The notes: a model not told the origin generated them from the sequence alone. Shown: positions 1-8,098, counted from the first letter of the stretch. The stretch is DNA of 46,782 nt from Stieleria sedimenti (GCF_025060895.1 NZ_JANZKV010000026.1:1-46782), one strand, 5' to 3'. Numbers and translations are program-made.

Positions 1-21
1 TGTCGCTGCTTTGCAGCGACA
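1..21. terminator. Perfect 9-bp hairpin at the window edge
   Basis: TGTCGCTGC (1-9) and GCAGCGACA (13-21) are perfect reverse complements around a TTT loop. The hairpin lies 84 bases beyond the stop codon of the minus-strand BRCT/MerR gene, so it could end that transcript. The sequence that would show a U-run for the minus strand lies outside the window, so the terminator call is an inference; the hairpin itself is seen. Confidence 0.45.
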
Positions 22-104
22 GGAAATCGCCTCAAGGCTAGACACCAACGGTTGCTGAATCAGTTTTTCGTCATGCCCATGCCATTGATCCCTGACATCT
101 CTTC

Positions 105-1628
105 CTAAACGCCCAACCGTTCTTTCGCTTCCTCGGCCCAGGGGCTGTCGGGGGCGAGTTGCAGGATGCGTTGCCAATGCCGGAGGGCCTGCAGGTCATC
201 GCCGATGCGATCGAGCGTTTTGGCGAGCGTGTAATGGACGTCGGCGTAGTCGTCGTGCATCGACAGAGCGCCACGCAACGCGGCGACGGCCAGTTCGAAT
301 TGACCGAGTTCGGCCAGCACGGCGCCCAAGCTGGCCCGGGCTTCGACGAATTCCGGATCCATTTCAATCGCGCTGTAGTAGCGTTCGCGCGCGGCGATCA
401 AGAAGTTCATGCGATAAAGCAGCTCGCCGATCTGGAAACTGACATCGGCGCGTGCCCCGTCACGGGCCAGGATGGTGTGGTACAGGTCGATCGCGGTTTC
501 CAGATCGTCCTCGTCTTCGGCTTGATAGGCGGCCAGCAGGATCGGATCGTGCTCGGCGGTACTGACCGCGCGCAGCATCGGCGGTTGGTCGGGCGGCTCA
601 AACGCCAACACTTCCGGCGGCGATGCCCCGTCGCTTTCCAACGCATCAAAATCGAACCGCATCTGTCCGCCCGGCTCGACCAGTCCATCGCCTTGTCGCA
701 ACAGCACGTGCTTGCCCTCGACCAAGATGGAAAGCTGATCGAGTGGTCGGCGGATATTGGGAAGCACTTGAACCAGGTCCACCAGGCGACGCTCGATCGC
801 AGCTGGACTCGCTCCGGCGGAGATCCATCCGGCCAAACGCTTCGCAGTCGCCACCTCCGCGTAGTCGAAGTAGGGCAGCTTGTGCAGCGTCGTCACCGGA
901 GTGATCAGCCCCCTGCGGTGCCACCGCCGGATCACGCGTACCGAAACCCCCAGCAAGTCCGCCAGCATGACCGGCGTGTAATAACGCTGGGCGGAGCGTC
1001 CGACGTCGAACAGTCCCAGTCGCTGCCAGAGTTCGGTTTCATGGATGATTTCAAGCTCACCGCGGCCGGCCGCATCGATCACACCGGGCGGCAATAATTC
1101 GTCTTGCGAAAGCGGCGGTTGGTCGGCACCGATGACGACCAAGTCGAGCATCATGCGGTCGGCGGGCGGGTCCGACAGATCGTCGCGTTTTTTCCCACTC
1201 CCCGAAACCGAGGAACGCCGGGGCAGATCGACGACCACCGCTTGGAACGACTGCAAGACGTTCGCCGCTTCACGTCGACTCATGCTGCCGAATCGTCCGA
1301 CCAAGGCAACGCGTTTGTCGGCGAAACTCGCCGGGTCGGCGTCGCCCGACTTGTTCGGGGACGGTTCATCAACCAACAACTCGGCGTCCGATTCTCCATC
1401 TTCGCCCTCGTCCTCGCTCACCAGAGTGTCCTGCGTACTGGGGGGCTGCGTTCCGGTATCCCCAGCCATCGTCATGAAGGACGCGGTCGTGCCGGGCGGT
1501 TCGTCCGCGCTGAGGGGCTTGTCCGGGCGGGGCGGTTCGGCGCCATCCCCGCCGTCGCGTGGGTCATCGCCCGAGAACGAGAGGATGCGAAGGGGGGCCG
1601 GATCGTTTGTGTCGGTCGGCTCGGGCAA
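105..1628 (-). CDS. BRCT - MerR-type HTH - TPR protein
   Basis: This 507-residue protein appears to fuse three modules. Residues 1-100 are acidic and low-complexity. Residues 104-208 resemble a BRCT fold (DKRVALVGRFG, a basic middle, then DLVVIGADQ and an ELWQRLGL end). Residues 216-285 are a MerR-type winged helix (YYTPVMLADLLGVSVRVIRRW, with a basic RRG wing). Residues 362-500 carry about four TPR units. A cytoplasmic DNA-binding regulator with a protein-docking tail is likely; the target is unknown. The annotated start is TTG at 1628, inside a 16-bp tandem duplication. No in-frame ATG occurs until codon 52 (MTMAGD), so the true start could be there. The gene stands alone, transcribed away from the ABC pair. 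BRCT plus MerR in one chain is unusual; the MerR and TPR calls are firmer than BRCT. Confidence 0.85.
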   Translation of the reverse strand: MPEPTDTNDPAPLRILSFSGDDPRDGGDGAEPPRPDKPLSADEPPGTTASFMTMAGDTGTQPPSTQDTLVSEDEGEDGESDAELLVDEPSPNKSGDADPASFADKRVALVGRFGSMSRREAANVLQSFQAVVVDLPRRSSVSGSGKKRDDLSDPPADRMMLDLVVIGADQPPLSQDELLPPGVIDAAGRGELEIIHETELWQRLGLFDVGRSAQRYYTPVMLADLLGVSVRVIRRWHRRGLITPVTTLHKLPYFDYAEVATAKRLAGWISAGASPAAIERRLVDLVQVLPNIRRPLDQLSILVEGKHVLLRQGDGLVEPGGQMRFDFDALESDGASPPEVLAFEPPDQPPMLRAVSTAEHDPILLAAYQAEDEDDLETAIDLYHTILARDGARADVSFQIGELLYRMNFLIAARERYYSAIEMDPEFVEARASLGAVLAELGQFELAVAALRGALSMHDDYADVHYTLAKTLDRIGDDLQALRHWQRILQLAPDSPWAEEAKERLGV

Positions 1629-1651
1629 TGGAATACTCGGGCAATGGAATA
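1620..1651. repeat. 16-bp perfect tandem duplication at a start codon
   Basis: CTCGGGCAATGGAATA occurs at 1620-1635 and again at 1636-1651 without interruption. The first copy contains the TTG start of the minus-strand BRCT/MerR gene. The second copy repeats that TTG out of frame. The duplication therefore changes the translation-initiation region. Confidence 0.9.
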
Positions 1652-1962
1652 ATCGTCGAGGAGGGTGATTCGTCGGGGGGCTTGGTGGGGGGCGTCGCGA
1701 AAAGTCGTTTCTCGCGATTGTTGCGATCGAACACTGTGTTTCAAGGTGTCATGGCCAGAGATTGGAAGGCCGACGGCGTGGATTATCGCAGAACCGGCCG
1801 CTGGGAGTAGTCGAGTCGGCGGATTCTCTGTAACAATGCACCGAAACGCGAGTCGCTGCGTATCGCACTAGTCGACTTCCTAACCTGACCCGGCTGATCC
1901 TCGGGCGGCGGTCAGGTTGCCTTGTCTTCACTCATTGCCATTCTCCGTGGTTGCGGACGTCC
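1652..1962. promoter_or_regulatory. Divergent intergenic region with a 9-bp inverted repeat
   Basis: This gap of about 310 bases separates the minus-strand BRCT/MerR gene from the plus-strand ABC pair and must hold both promoters. No convincing -35/-10 pair was found. AACCTGACC (1882-1890) and GGTCAGGTT (1910-1918) form a perfect inverted repeat with a 19-nt loop, ending 44 bases before the ABC ATPase ATG. It could be an operator or a 5'-UTR hairpin. The repeat is seen; the role is not known. Confidence 0.4.
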
Positions 1963-2691
1963 ATGCTGCATGTCGATTCGCTGACGAAATCCTTTCCCCT
2001 CGATGATGGTGTGTTGACCGCCGTCGACGACGTTTCGTTTCGTATTTCGCCGGGTGAGGTTTTCGGGCTGCTGGGACCCAACGGGGCCGGCAAGACGACG
2101 ACGATGCGGATGATCTTGGGATTGCTGGAACCCGATTCGGGCTACGCGGAAGTCGACGGGGTTCGCACGGCGACCGATCCGATGGCTGTCAAAAGCCGTC
2201 TCGGTTTCGTCTCGGCCAGCGACGGGGTTTATCCGTGGTTGACGGTCCGCGAGATGCTGTTGTACTTCGCCGATCTGTACGCCGTCGATGCGACGCTGGC
2301 CGAACAACGCTGTGAAAGCCTGGCGGACATGATGGATATCAAGCATCTTCTGGATCGGCGTGCCGGTGAACTCAGCACGGGACAACGGCAGCGGGTCACG
2401 CTGGTTCGCGGGCTGATTCACGACCCGCCGGTGATGCTGCTCGATGAACCGACGCGCGGGTTGGATGTCGTCGGCGTTCAAACCATTTTTGATTACATCG
2501 ATATTCTGCGTCGCGGCGGTAAAGCCGTGGTCGTGTGCACGCATCGTTTGGATGAAGCGGAACGGTTGTGTGATCGATTCGGTTTGTTGCACGCCGGCAA
2601 ATTGAAATACTGTGGCACGCTCAACGAGTTAAAGGAACAGACCGGCCAGGCATCGTTGGTGGACATCTTCGTGGACTTGATCAGGAATTAG
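1963..2691 (+). CDS. ABC transporter ATP-binding protein, NatA type
   Basis: This is the cytoplasmic ATPase of an ABC exporter whose permease is the next gene. With ATG at 1963 the protein has 242 residues; an in-frame TTG at 1951 would add four. Visible motifs are Walker [10 protein letters not shown] (residues 38-46), signature LSTGQ (137-141, T replacing the usual G), Walker B VMLLDEP (157-163), D-loop GLD and switch His194. The Q-loop position has the Ser-rich [10 protein letters not shown] form typical of NatA-like (sodium/drug exporter) proteins, not a Gln. The stop is 6 bases before the permease GTG, so the two genes form an operon. The substrate cannot be told from sequence; Na+ export, as in NatAB, is only a family suggestion. 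Confidence 0.93.
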   Translation: MLHVDSLTKSFPLDDGVLTAVDDVSFRISPGEVFGLLGPNGAGKTTTMRMILGLLEPDSGYAEVDGVRTATDPMAVKSRLGFVSASDGVYPWLTVREMLLYFADLYAVDATLAEQRCESLADMMDIKHLLDRRAGELSTGQRQRVTLVRGLIHDPPVMLLDEPTRGLDVVGVQTIFDYIDILRRGGKAVVVCTHRLDEAERLCDRFGLLHAGKLKYCGTLNELKEQTGQASLVDIFVDLIRN

Positions 2692-2697
2692 CCGAGC

Positions 2698-4869
2698 GTG
2701 TCAAACGACCTCCATCATCGCAGCACGACGACGCAACGCCACCCACGCCGGCAGAAGCACCAACCCGGCAATCGGCTCGTGCGGATGTGCCAAAAGGAAT
2801 TGCGAGAAACGATGCGTGACCGGCGAACGATCATCACGCTGGTCATGATGCCCCTGCTGGTCTATCCGTTATTGAGCATGGCGTTGAATCGTTTTTTGGT
2901 TTCGTCGACAGCGGGAACGTCCGAGCAGACCCCGTACACGATCGGCGTCGAAACCGACGACGAAGGTTCGCTGTTGTTGGCCTGGCTGGAAGATCCGATG
3001 AGCACGCCGCCCGCGGCGATCCTGAAGGCCAGCAAGGGGAACCTCGCCACGTTTCGTGTCGTCAACACCACGTCCGTCGGGCTCAGTCCCAAGCAAGCGC
3101 TCCAAGAGAAAAAGATTGACTTGGCCGCCCGTATCGAACCGGGAAATCCGCCTCAATTGCGATTGACGGCGTTCAACGGTGATCCGGCCAGCCAGGGAGC
3201 CCAACGCATCTTGACCGAGCGGTTGCATTGGTTGCGACTGGCGCGTGCCGAAGCGCTCGCCGAGTCACAGTTGAGTGACTACACGCCGCCAACGGACGTG
3301 TCCGTTGAGAACATCGGGGTCGCGGAAAAGCCATCGATGTTGGGCACGATCGTGCCGCTCGTGTTGGTGCTGATGACGATCACCGGTGCGGTCTATCCGG
3401 CGATCGATTTGACGGCCGGCGAGCGGGAACGGGGGACGATGGAATCGCTGATGGCATCACCGGTCCCGCGCTCGTACATCTTGTTCTCTAAATACGTTGC
3501 CGTCGTCGTCGTAGCCCTACTCACCGCGATGGCTAACCTGCTGGCGATGTTCACGACGCTGTGGGCGGGCCGCTTGTTGCCGCTGTTGACCGGCGGTGAA
3601 GACGCGTTTCCGTGGCTGGCCGTGCTGCAAATTCTGGGCTTGCTGGTGCTCTTCAGCGGCTTCTTTGCGGCCGTGCTGCTGTCGTTGACCAGTTTCGCCC
3701 GCTCATTCAAAGAAGCCCAGGCGTACTTGATTCCCGTGATGCTGCTGTCGTTGACGCCGGGGATGCTGTCGTTGATGCCCGGCGTGACCTTGAACGGTCC
3801 GCTGGCGATTGCCCCGTTGATCAATATCGTCTTGCTGGCGCGGGAGGTGTTGCAGGGCACGGCGCAAGCCGCCCCGGCGGTGATCACGGTCCTCAGCACC
3901 ATCGGTTACGCCGCGGCAGCGATCGCCGTCGCATCAAAGCTGTTCGGCAGCGATGCGGTCAGTCGTACCAGCGGGCAATCCTTCGGCGCCATGCTGAAAC
4001 GACCGACGCGATCGACGCCGACGCCGTCACCCCAAGCCGCCGCATTGACGTTGGCGTTGTTGGTCCCCATTTATTATCTGGTCAGCAATGTCCTGATGCG
4101 AATCGTTCCCGAGTTGTCGATCACCTGGGTGTTGTTGCTCAACGCCATCGCGCTCGTGTTGACGTTCGGCCTGATCCCGCTTGCCGCGGTCGTGCTGGCA
4201 CGCTGCAATTTCTCAACCAGCTATCAACTGGCGACGCCGTCACCGCTGGCGCTGCTGGGGGCGCTGCTGGTCGGGCTGGGAGCCTGGGGGTTTGCGCACG
4301 AGTCGTTTGTGCTTGCCAAACAGATGGGGATTGGCGGACTGGATGTCGATCGGATCGAAAAGACGCGGCAAACCGTCGAAGCACTGAAAGTCGCTCCGGC
4401 GTGGTTGCTGGTGGGGACCTTGGCGCTGGCACCCGCGGTGATCGAAGAATTGTGTTTTCGCGGATTCTTATTCACCGCACTGCGCAAGGTTCTGTCGCCG
4501 ACTCGGGTGATCGTGACCACGGCCGTCATTTTTGGACTGTTCCACGTCGTGACCGGCAACATGTTGCTGATCGAGCGATTTGTGCCGACGACGCTGCTGG
4601 GGCTGATCCTCGGCTGGATTGCTTATCGCACCCAAAGCGTTTGGCCCGGCGTCCTGATGCATTTCACCCACAACGCCCTGTTGAATCTGGCCACGAAGTA
4701 TCAGGACAAGATCGCGTTTCTCGGCGAAGGATTCGAGAACCAAATGCATCTGCCGGCGACCTGGCTGATCGTTTTGACGACCACGACGTTGACCGGATTG
4801 GCCGTCGTTTGGTTTTCGACCCGCAAGCCACAGGTTGCCAACTCGAATTTGGCAACCACCCCCGCCTGA
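2698..4869 (+). CDS. ABC-2 permease fused to a CPBP intramembrane protease domain
   Basis: This 723-residue membrane protein pairs with the preceding ATPase. The N-terminal half is a NatB/ABC-2 permease: a KELRETMRDRRT cytosolic entry, a first membrane helix (MMPLLVYPLLSMAL), a large extracytoplasmic loop, then helices with the typical GERERGTMESLMASPV motif. The C-terminal part is a CPBP (CAAX protease/bacteriocin-processing) domain with all three motifs: EELCFR (E583, E584, R588), FGLFH (H616) and HFTHN (H655, N659). The start is GTG at 2698. An in-frame ATG at 2785 (MCQKEL) would remove a polar, poorly conserved-looking 29-residue leader and is a good alternative. Whether the CPBP part is proteolytic or structural is open. 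Confidence 0.92.
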   Translation: MSNDLHHRSTTTQRHPRRQKHQPGNRLVRMCQKELRETMRDRRTIITLVMMPLLVYPLLSMALNRFLVSSTAGTSEQTPYTIGVETDDEGSLLLAWLEDPMSTPPAAILKASKGNLATFRVVNTTSVGLSPKQALQEKKIDLAARIEPGNPPQLRLTAFNGDPASQGAQRILTERLHWLRLARAEALAESQLSDYTPPTDVSVENIGVAEKPSMLGTIVPLVLVLMTITGAVYPAIDLTAGERERGTMESLMASPVPRSYILFSKYVAVVVVALLTAMANLLAMFTTLWAGRLLPLLTGGEDAFPWLAVLQILGLLVLFSGFFAAVLLSLTSFARSFKEAQAYLIPVMLLSLTPGMLSLMPGVTLNGPLAIAPLINIVLLAREVLQGTAQAAPAVITVLSTIGYAAAAIAVASKLFGSDAVSRTSGQSFGAMLKRPTRSTPTPSPQAAALTLALLVPIYYLVSNVLMRIVPELSITWVLLLNAIALVLTFGLIPLAAVVLARCNFSTSYQLATPSPLALLGALLVGLGAWGFAHESFVLAKQMGIGGLDVDRIEKTRQTVEALKVAPAWLLVGTLALAPAVIEELCFRGFLFTALRKVLSPTRVIVTTAVIFGLFHVVTGNMLLIERFVPTTLLGLILGWIAYRTQSVWPGVLMHFTHNALLNLATKYQDKIAFLGEGFENQMHLPATWLIVLTTTTLTGLAVVWFSTRKPQVANSNLATTPA
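4833..4857. repeat. 9-bp perfect hairpin in the last codons of the permease gene
   Basis: GGTTGCCAA (4833-4841) and TTGGCAACC (4849-4857) are perfect reverse complements with a 7-nt loop, 12 bases before the stop codon. A GC-rich, partly self-complementary stretch follows (4858-4892). No U-run follows, so it could be an mRNA 3'-end stabiliser as easily as a terminator. Confidence 0.45.
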
Positions 4870-4900
4870 GGCGGACGCGGGGGCGGGGTGGACGAACGGA

Positions 4901-5042
4901 GGGCGGGTCAAAAAATGGGCGGGTCAAAAAATTTCAGAATCGGCTTTGGGCTTGTGGTCGATGGCTGAGGTTTCGTTCCACCCCTTTTTTTGACCAGTTC
5001 ATTTTTTGACCCACTCATTTATTGCCCCGCCCATTTTTGACC
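4901..5042. repeat. GGGTCAAAAAAT repeat array, locus A
   Basis: GGGCGGGTCAAAAAAT is present twice in perfect tandem (4901-4916, 4917-4932). After 52 bases the inverted form appears three times: TTTTTTTGACC (4985-4995), ATTTTTTGACCCA (5001-5013) and ATTTTTGACC (5033-5042). The arms could fold into alternative hairpins with A-tracts upstream and T-tracts downstream. The array fills the gap between the ABC permease and dnaX, ending 75 bases before the dnaX ATG. The same box recurs at 33714-33788. Confidence 0.85.
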
Positions 5043-5117
5043 AGATTCTTTTCCATCCGATATCGTGTAGGATGCCCAGATTAACGCCCGCACGGTTCGA
5101 ATTCGATTGCATCACGA

Positions 5118-7025
5118 ATGTCCGACGACCATCCTGTCCCCGCAAAAGACTCCTCGTACGTCGTTGTCGCTCGCCGTTATCGTCCTCGCAATTTCGAAGA
5201 ATTGGTCGGCCAGGAGCACGTCGGCCGGGCGCTGACCAATGCGATCGAAACCGGGCGGGTCGGTCATGCCTACCTGTTCACCGGGGCTCGGGGGGTCGGA
5301 AAAACCAGCACGGCGCGGATTTTTGCCAAGGCGCTCAATAATCCCAGCGGGCCCAGCGCGACGTTTGACAACGAGGACGATGTCGCCCAGGCGATCGACT
5401 CGGGCGAAGACATCGATGTCATCGAAATCGACGGAGCGAGCAACCGCGGGATCGACGAAATCCGCTCCCTGAGGGCCAACGTCGGCGTCCGCCCCAGCCG
5501 CTCGCGATACAAAATCTATATCATCGACGAAGTCCACATGCTGACCCAGGCGGCGTTCAACGCGCTGCTGAAAACGCTCGAAGAGCCGCCCGAGCATGTG
5601 AAGTTTATCTTTTGCACCACCGATCCCGAAAAGATGCCGATCACGGTGTTGAGTCGGTGTCAACGCTTCGATTTTGCACCGGTCGAAGTTTCCAAGATCG
5701 TCAAACGGCTGCAAGAGATCGTGGCCGCGGAGAACGCCCAGGCCGACGAGGCGGCCCTCGAGTTGGTTGCACGCCGGGCCGCCGGTTCGATGCGTGACAG
5801 TCAATCGTTGCTCGAACAGGTGCTCAGCTTTAGCGATGGGCATTTGACGGCCGATCAAGTCCACTCGATGCTCGGGACCGCCGATGATGAGCGGCTGCAC
5901 ACGCTGGCCCAAGCGATGTGCGAGCGTGATGCCGCCGCCGCGCTCGCTCAACTGGATGCGGCAATCGATGCCGGTGTCGATGCCGGGCGGATCGCTGAAC
6001 AATTGTTGGGGTACTTTCGCGATCTGATGGCCGTGACGGTTGGCTGCGACGCCACGCTACAGCGCCATACGGCCGCCTCCATGCACGGCGAACTGAAAAA
6101 ACTGGGAGACAGCTGGGGATTGCAAACCGTACTCGCCGTCGTGGCGCTGATCGACCAGACGCTCGTTCGAATTCGACACAGCGTCTACGGGCGGGTGCTC
6201 CTCGAATCCACGGTGATTCAGATTTGCAATTTGCCCGACTTGCAAGCGATCGCAGATTTGGCCGCCGCGGTCGGCAGCGGAAAACCGTTGCCGAACGCCC
6301 GGCCGGCCCCGCAAAAAAAAAAGCTAGCCGCTGACCCGTCGTCACCGATTGCGGGGACTCCGGCCCCGCCGGCGTCTTCCTCAGTTGCACCTTCTTCGGC
6401 CGCGTCTCCTGCGCCAACGCCCGCTGCGCCAACGCCCGCTGCGCAGCCGGCCCCAGTCGCGGCTTCGCCGGCGTCATCGCCTGCGCCGACACCGTCAGGG
6501 CTGACATCATCTGCGGCGGAGCCCGCCACGGGTTCCGCCGACACGGTCGCAACTCTCGGCTCCCCGTCGCTCCAGCGTTCCGACTCCGCCGCAGTCGGCT
6601 CGCCGCCGTCGCCCAAGATGAAGCTGTCGGTCTCCAATGTTCAAGAAGTCCTCGCCAGGGCGCTCCAAGGCGTTCAGCCGATGACCGCATCGATCGCCTC
6701 GATGGCAGAGGCAAAGCTAGCAGGTGACGGCAAAATCAATTTGGTCTTTCCGGCCGAATCATCGATGTCGATGAAGCGGATGGATTTGCCGGAACACCGC
6801 GGCCCGGTCTCCCAGGCGCTCGCCGACCTCGTCGGTCATCCGGTCACCCTTCAAATGGTCGCCGGCGCCGCATCACCGGGCCGCCCCCAGGCCCCCAAGC
6901 CCGCGCCAAAAGCGACCGCGAAAGAACGCATGGAACGGATGCGAGAAATCGAGTCCCATCCTTGGGTCCAAGCCTGCGTGCAAACCTTTCAAGCCGAAAT
7001 CGTCAAGATCGATCCCAAGCAATGA
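5118..7025 (+). CDS. dnaX: DNA polymerase III subunit gamma/tau
   Basis: This is the clamp-loader ATPase of the replicase. It has 635 residues, close to E. coli tau. Visible features are the N-terminal YRPRNFEELVGQEHV, Walker A GARGVGKTS (56-64), Walker B IIDEVHML (D137, E138), sensor-1 CTTD (166-169) and the SRC motif (179-181). Domain III ends near residue 380. A Pro/Ala/Ser-rich linker (about 403-490) contains a 15-bp tandem duplication, followed by a tau-type C-terminal domain. The loop at 74-90, which normally holds the zinc-binding cysteines, has none. A run of ten A residues at codons 399-402 is discussed separately. The ATG start gives the standard N-terminus. The GGTCAAAAAA array lies just upstream. 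Confidence 0.97.
   Translation: MSDDHPVPAKDSSYVVVARRYRPRNFEELVGQEHVGRALTNAIETGRVGHAYLFTGARGVGKTSTARIFAKALNNPSGPSATFDNEDDVAQAIDSGEDIDVIEIDGASNRGIDEIRSLRANVGVRPSRSRYKIYIIDEVHMLTQAAFNALLKTLEEPPEHVKFIFCTTDPEKMPITVLSRCQRFDFAPVEVSKIVKRLQEIVAAENAQADEAALELVARRAAGSMRDSQSLLEQVLSFSDGHLTADQVHSMLGTADDERLHTLAQAMCERDAAAALAQLDAAIDAGVDAGRIAEQLLGYFRDLMAVTVGCDATLQRHTAASMHGELKKLGDSWGLQTVLAVVALIDQTLVRIRHSVYGRVLLESTVIQICNLPDLQAIADLAAAVGSGKPLPNARPAPQKKKLAADPSSPIAGTPAPPASSSVAPSSAASPAPTPAAPTPAAQPAPVAASPASSPAPTPSGLTSSAAEPATGSADTVATLGSPSLQRSDSAAVGSPPSPKMKLSVSNVQEVLARALQGVQPMTASIASMAEAKLAGDGKINLVFPAESSMSMKRMDLPEHRGPVSQALADLVGHPVTLQMVAGAASPGRPQAPKPAPKATAKERMERMREIESHPWVQACVQTFQAEIVKIDPKQ
6312..6334 (+). promoter_or_regulatory. 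Candidate dnaX slippage/frameshift site (A10 tract)
   Basis: Bases 6313-6322 are ten consecutive A residues, read in frame as CAA AAA AAA AAG (codons 399-402). One added A (or a -1 shift) leads to Ala-Ser-Arg and TGA at 6332-6334. One lost A (or a +1 shift) leads straight to TAG at 6325-6327. Either event gives a 402-405-residue protein ending after the clamp-loader core, equivalent to gamma. A 6-bp GC stem (GCGGGG 6351-6356 with CCCCGC 6364-6369) lies 28 bases downstream. Slippage at A-runs in dnaX is known in E. coli (ribosomal) and Thermus (transcriptional); use here is inferred. Confidence 0.7.
6411..6440. repeat. 15-bp tandem duplication in the dnaX linker
   Basis: GCGCCAACGCCCGCT is repeated perfectly at 6411-6425 and 6426-6440. 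It is in frame and duplicates Ala-Pro-Thr-Pro-Ala in the flexible linker before the tau-specific domain. A length change here would be tolerated. Confidence 0.9.
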
Positions 7026-7455
7026 TCGGACACCGAATGGTTCGCCGAACGACTAGCGGTCTTGCCCTTTACACGCCACCGCCATGGCGATGGTAAACGC
7101 CTGAACCGTAGCCGTTGACTCTCAACGTGCACTCCATGCAGGCGAGTCAGGAAGCGAGACGATTCGCTCTTTAAATGATGCGACGACGTGCGTCGACAAC
7201 ATCATGTGTGTGGGTGAAGCATGCTTATCATTTGGCATACGTGAACTGACGTTCGCCCATGCAATTCGCCCCGGTGTCGCAAAGAACTTTTGCAAAATAA
7301 ATGTTCGGTAAAGGCCTGCGAGTGACCTCGGGTGTCGGTTCGGCGAGGTCCCCTTCGTGTTGCTTAAGGGGGAACTGGATAACATCGCCAAAATTCTCCA
7401 ACAGCAGAATGGGGGGAGGTTATTCCGACTTGCATCTTGCCCCGAATGAATTCGC

Positions 7456-7482
7456 TTGACACTTTTTGAATCGCTGTAGAAT
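7456..7482 (+). promoter_or_regulatory. Possible sigma-70-type promoter
   Basis: TTGACA (7456-7461) matches the -35 consensus perfectly. TAGAAT (7477-7482) matches the -10 in five of six positions, but the spacer is 15 bases, shorter than the usual 17. It points at the weak open frame starting at 7487, which would leave almost no leader. It is the only close promoter-like match noticed in the gap. Confidence 0.3.
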
Positions 7483-7486
7483 CGAG

Positions 7487-7864
7487 ATGTCGATTGGCGG
7501 CGACACACTCATCACAGAGCGTACCTTTCGCTGGAGCGAAAACTTGAATTGCCAACGCCCCAATGACAACCGCGCAAGCGTGTTCTCATTGAAACCGATG
7601 ACGGAGATCACGCAGCGATTGACAGATTGCTGCCGTAAGATGGAACGACTGATGGAACGAACGATCGACATCGCGGTGTGCCCGCTGAAAAACCGATCCG
7701 ATGCGCCGGCACTGCTGTGCGCCGACCGATTTGATCCGTGCCAGATGATCTCTTCGTGGCCAACGACCGGTTTATCTCTTCACCGCCTTACCGCCGCCGT
7801 CGCGCCCTGTGTGGTGCATGTCGACCCGCGTGTGGTGCGCCCTCCAAATGGCTCTTATGAATGA
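7487..7864 (+). CDS. Hypothetical protein, doubtful
   Basis: This is a 125-codon open frame beginning ATG TCG ATT GGC directly after the possible promoter. The product is Arg- and Cys-containing, with one amphipathic stretch (LTDCCRKMERLMERTIDIAV). It has no signal peptide, membrane segment or motif I recognise, and no clear Shine-Dalgarno site. It is listed because it is the longest frame in an otherwise empty 1.25 kb and follows a TTGACA element. It may well be chance. Confidence 0.18.
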   Translation: MSIGGDTLITERTFRWSENLNCQRPNDNRASVFSLKPMTEITQRLTDCCRKMERLMERTIDIAVCPLKNRSDAPALLCADRFDPCQMISSWPTTGLSLHRLTAAVAPCVVHVDPRVVRPPNGSYE

Positions 7865-8098
7865 TCCGCTAACCGGCATAGGATTGCCCGGCCGATCGCA
7901 ATTCCATTCTCGATTGAGCCGCCGATTGGCTCGCAGATAGCCGAATTGACGCACCGTTGGTGCGCCACGTTTTGAAAATTGATCTCGTAACGCCACGTCG
8001 CACCGGGATCTGATGCTTGACTGATCAACCGTTGCCTAGTGAACCATTGTGTTGTGAATGGGGTGTATGTCACCCAAGCGGACGAAGTCCAGGTTTAG

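Noticed and set aside
3612-5009. A 465-codon plus-strand open frame over the permease gene
   Set aside because: It is a frame shadow of the permease/CPBP gene: very Arg/Gly-rich, no motifs, and the other frame has clear membrane helices and CPBP motifs.
5112-6002. A 296-codon minus-strand open frame opposite dnaX
   Set aside because: It is antisense to a conserved ATPase with all motifs intact. The product has no recognisable domain; high GC creates such frames.
7122-7508. A minus-strand open frame in the 1.25-kb gap
   Set aside because: The composition is Ser/Arg/Cys-rich with no motif, and it overlaps the possible promoter and inverted repeats.
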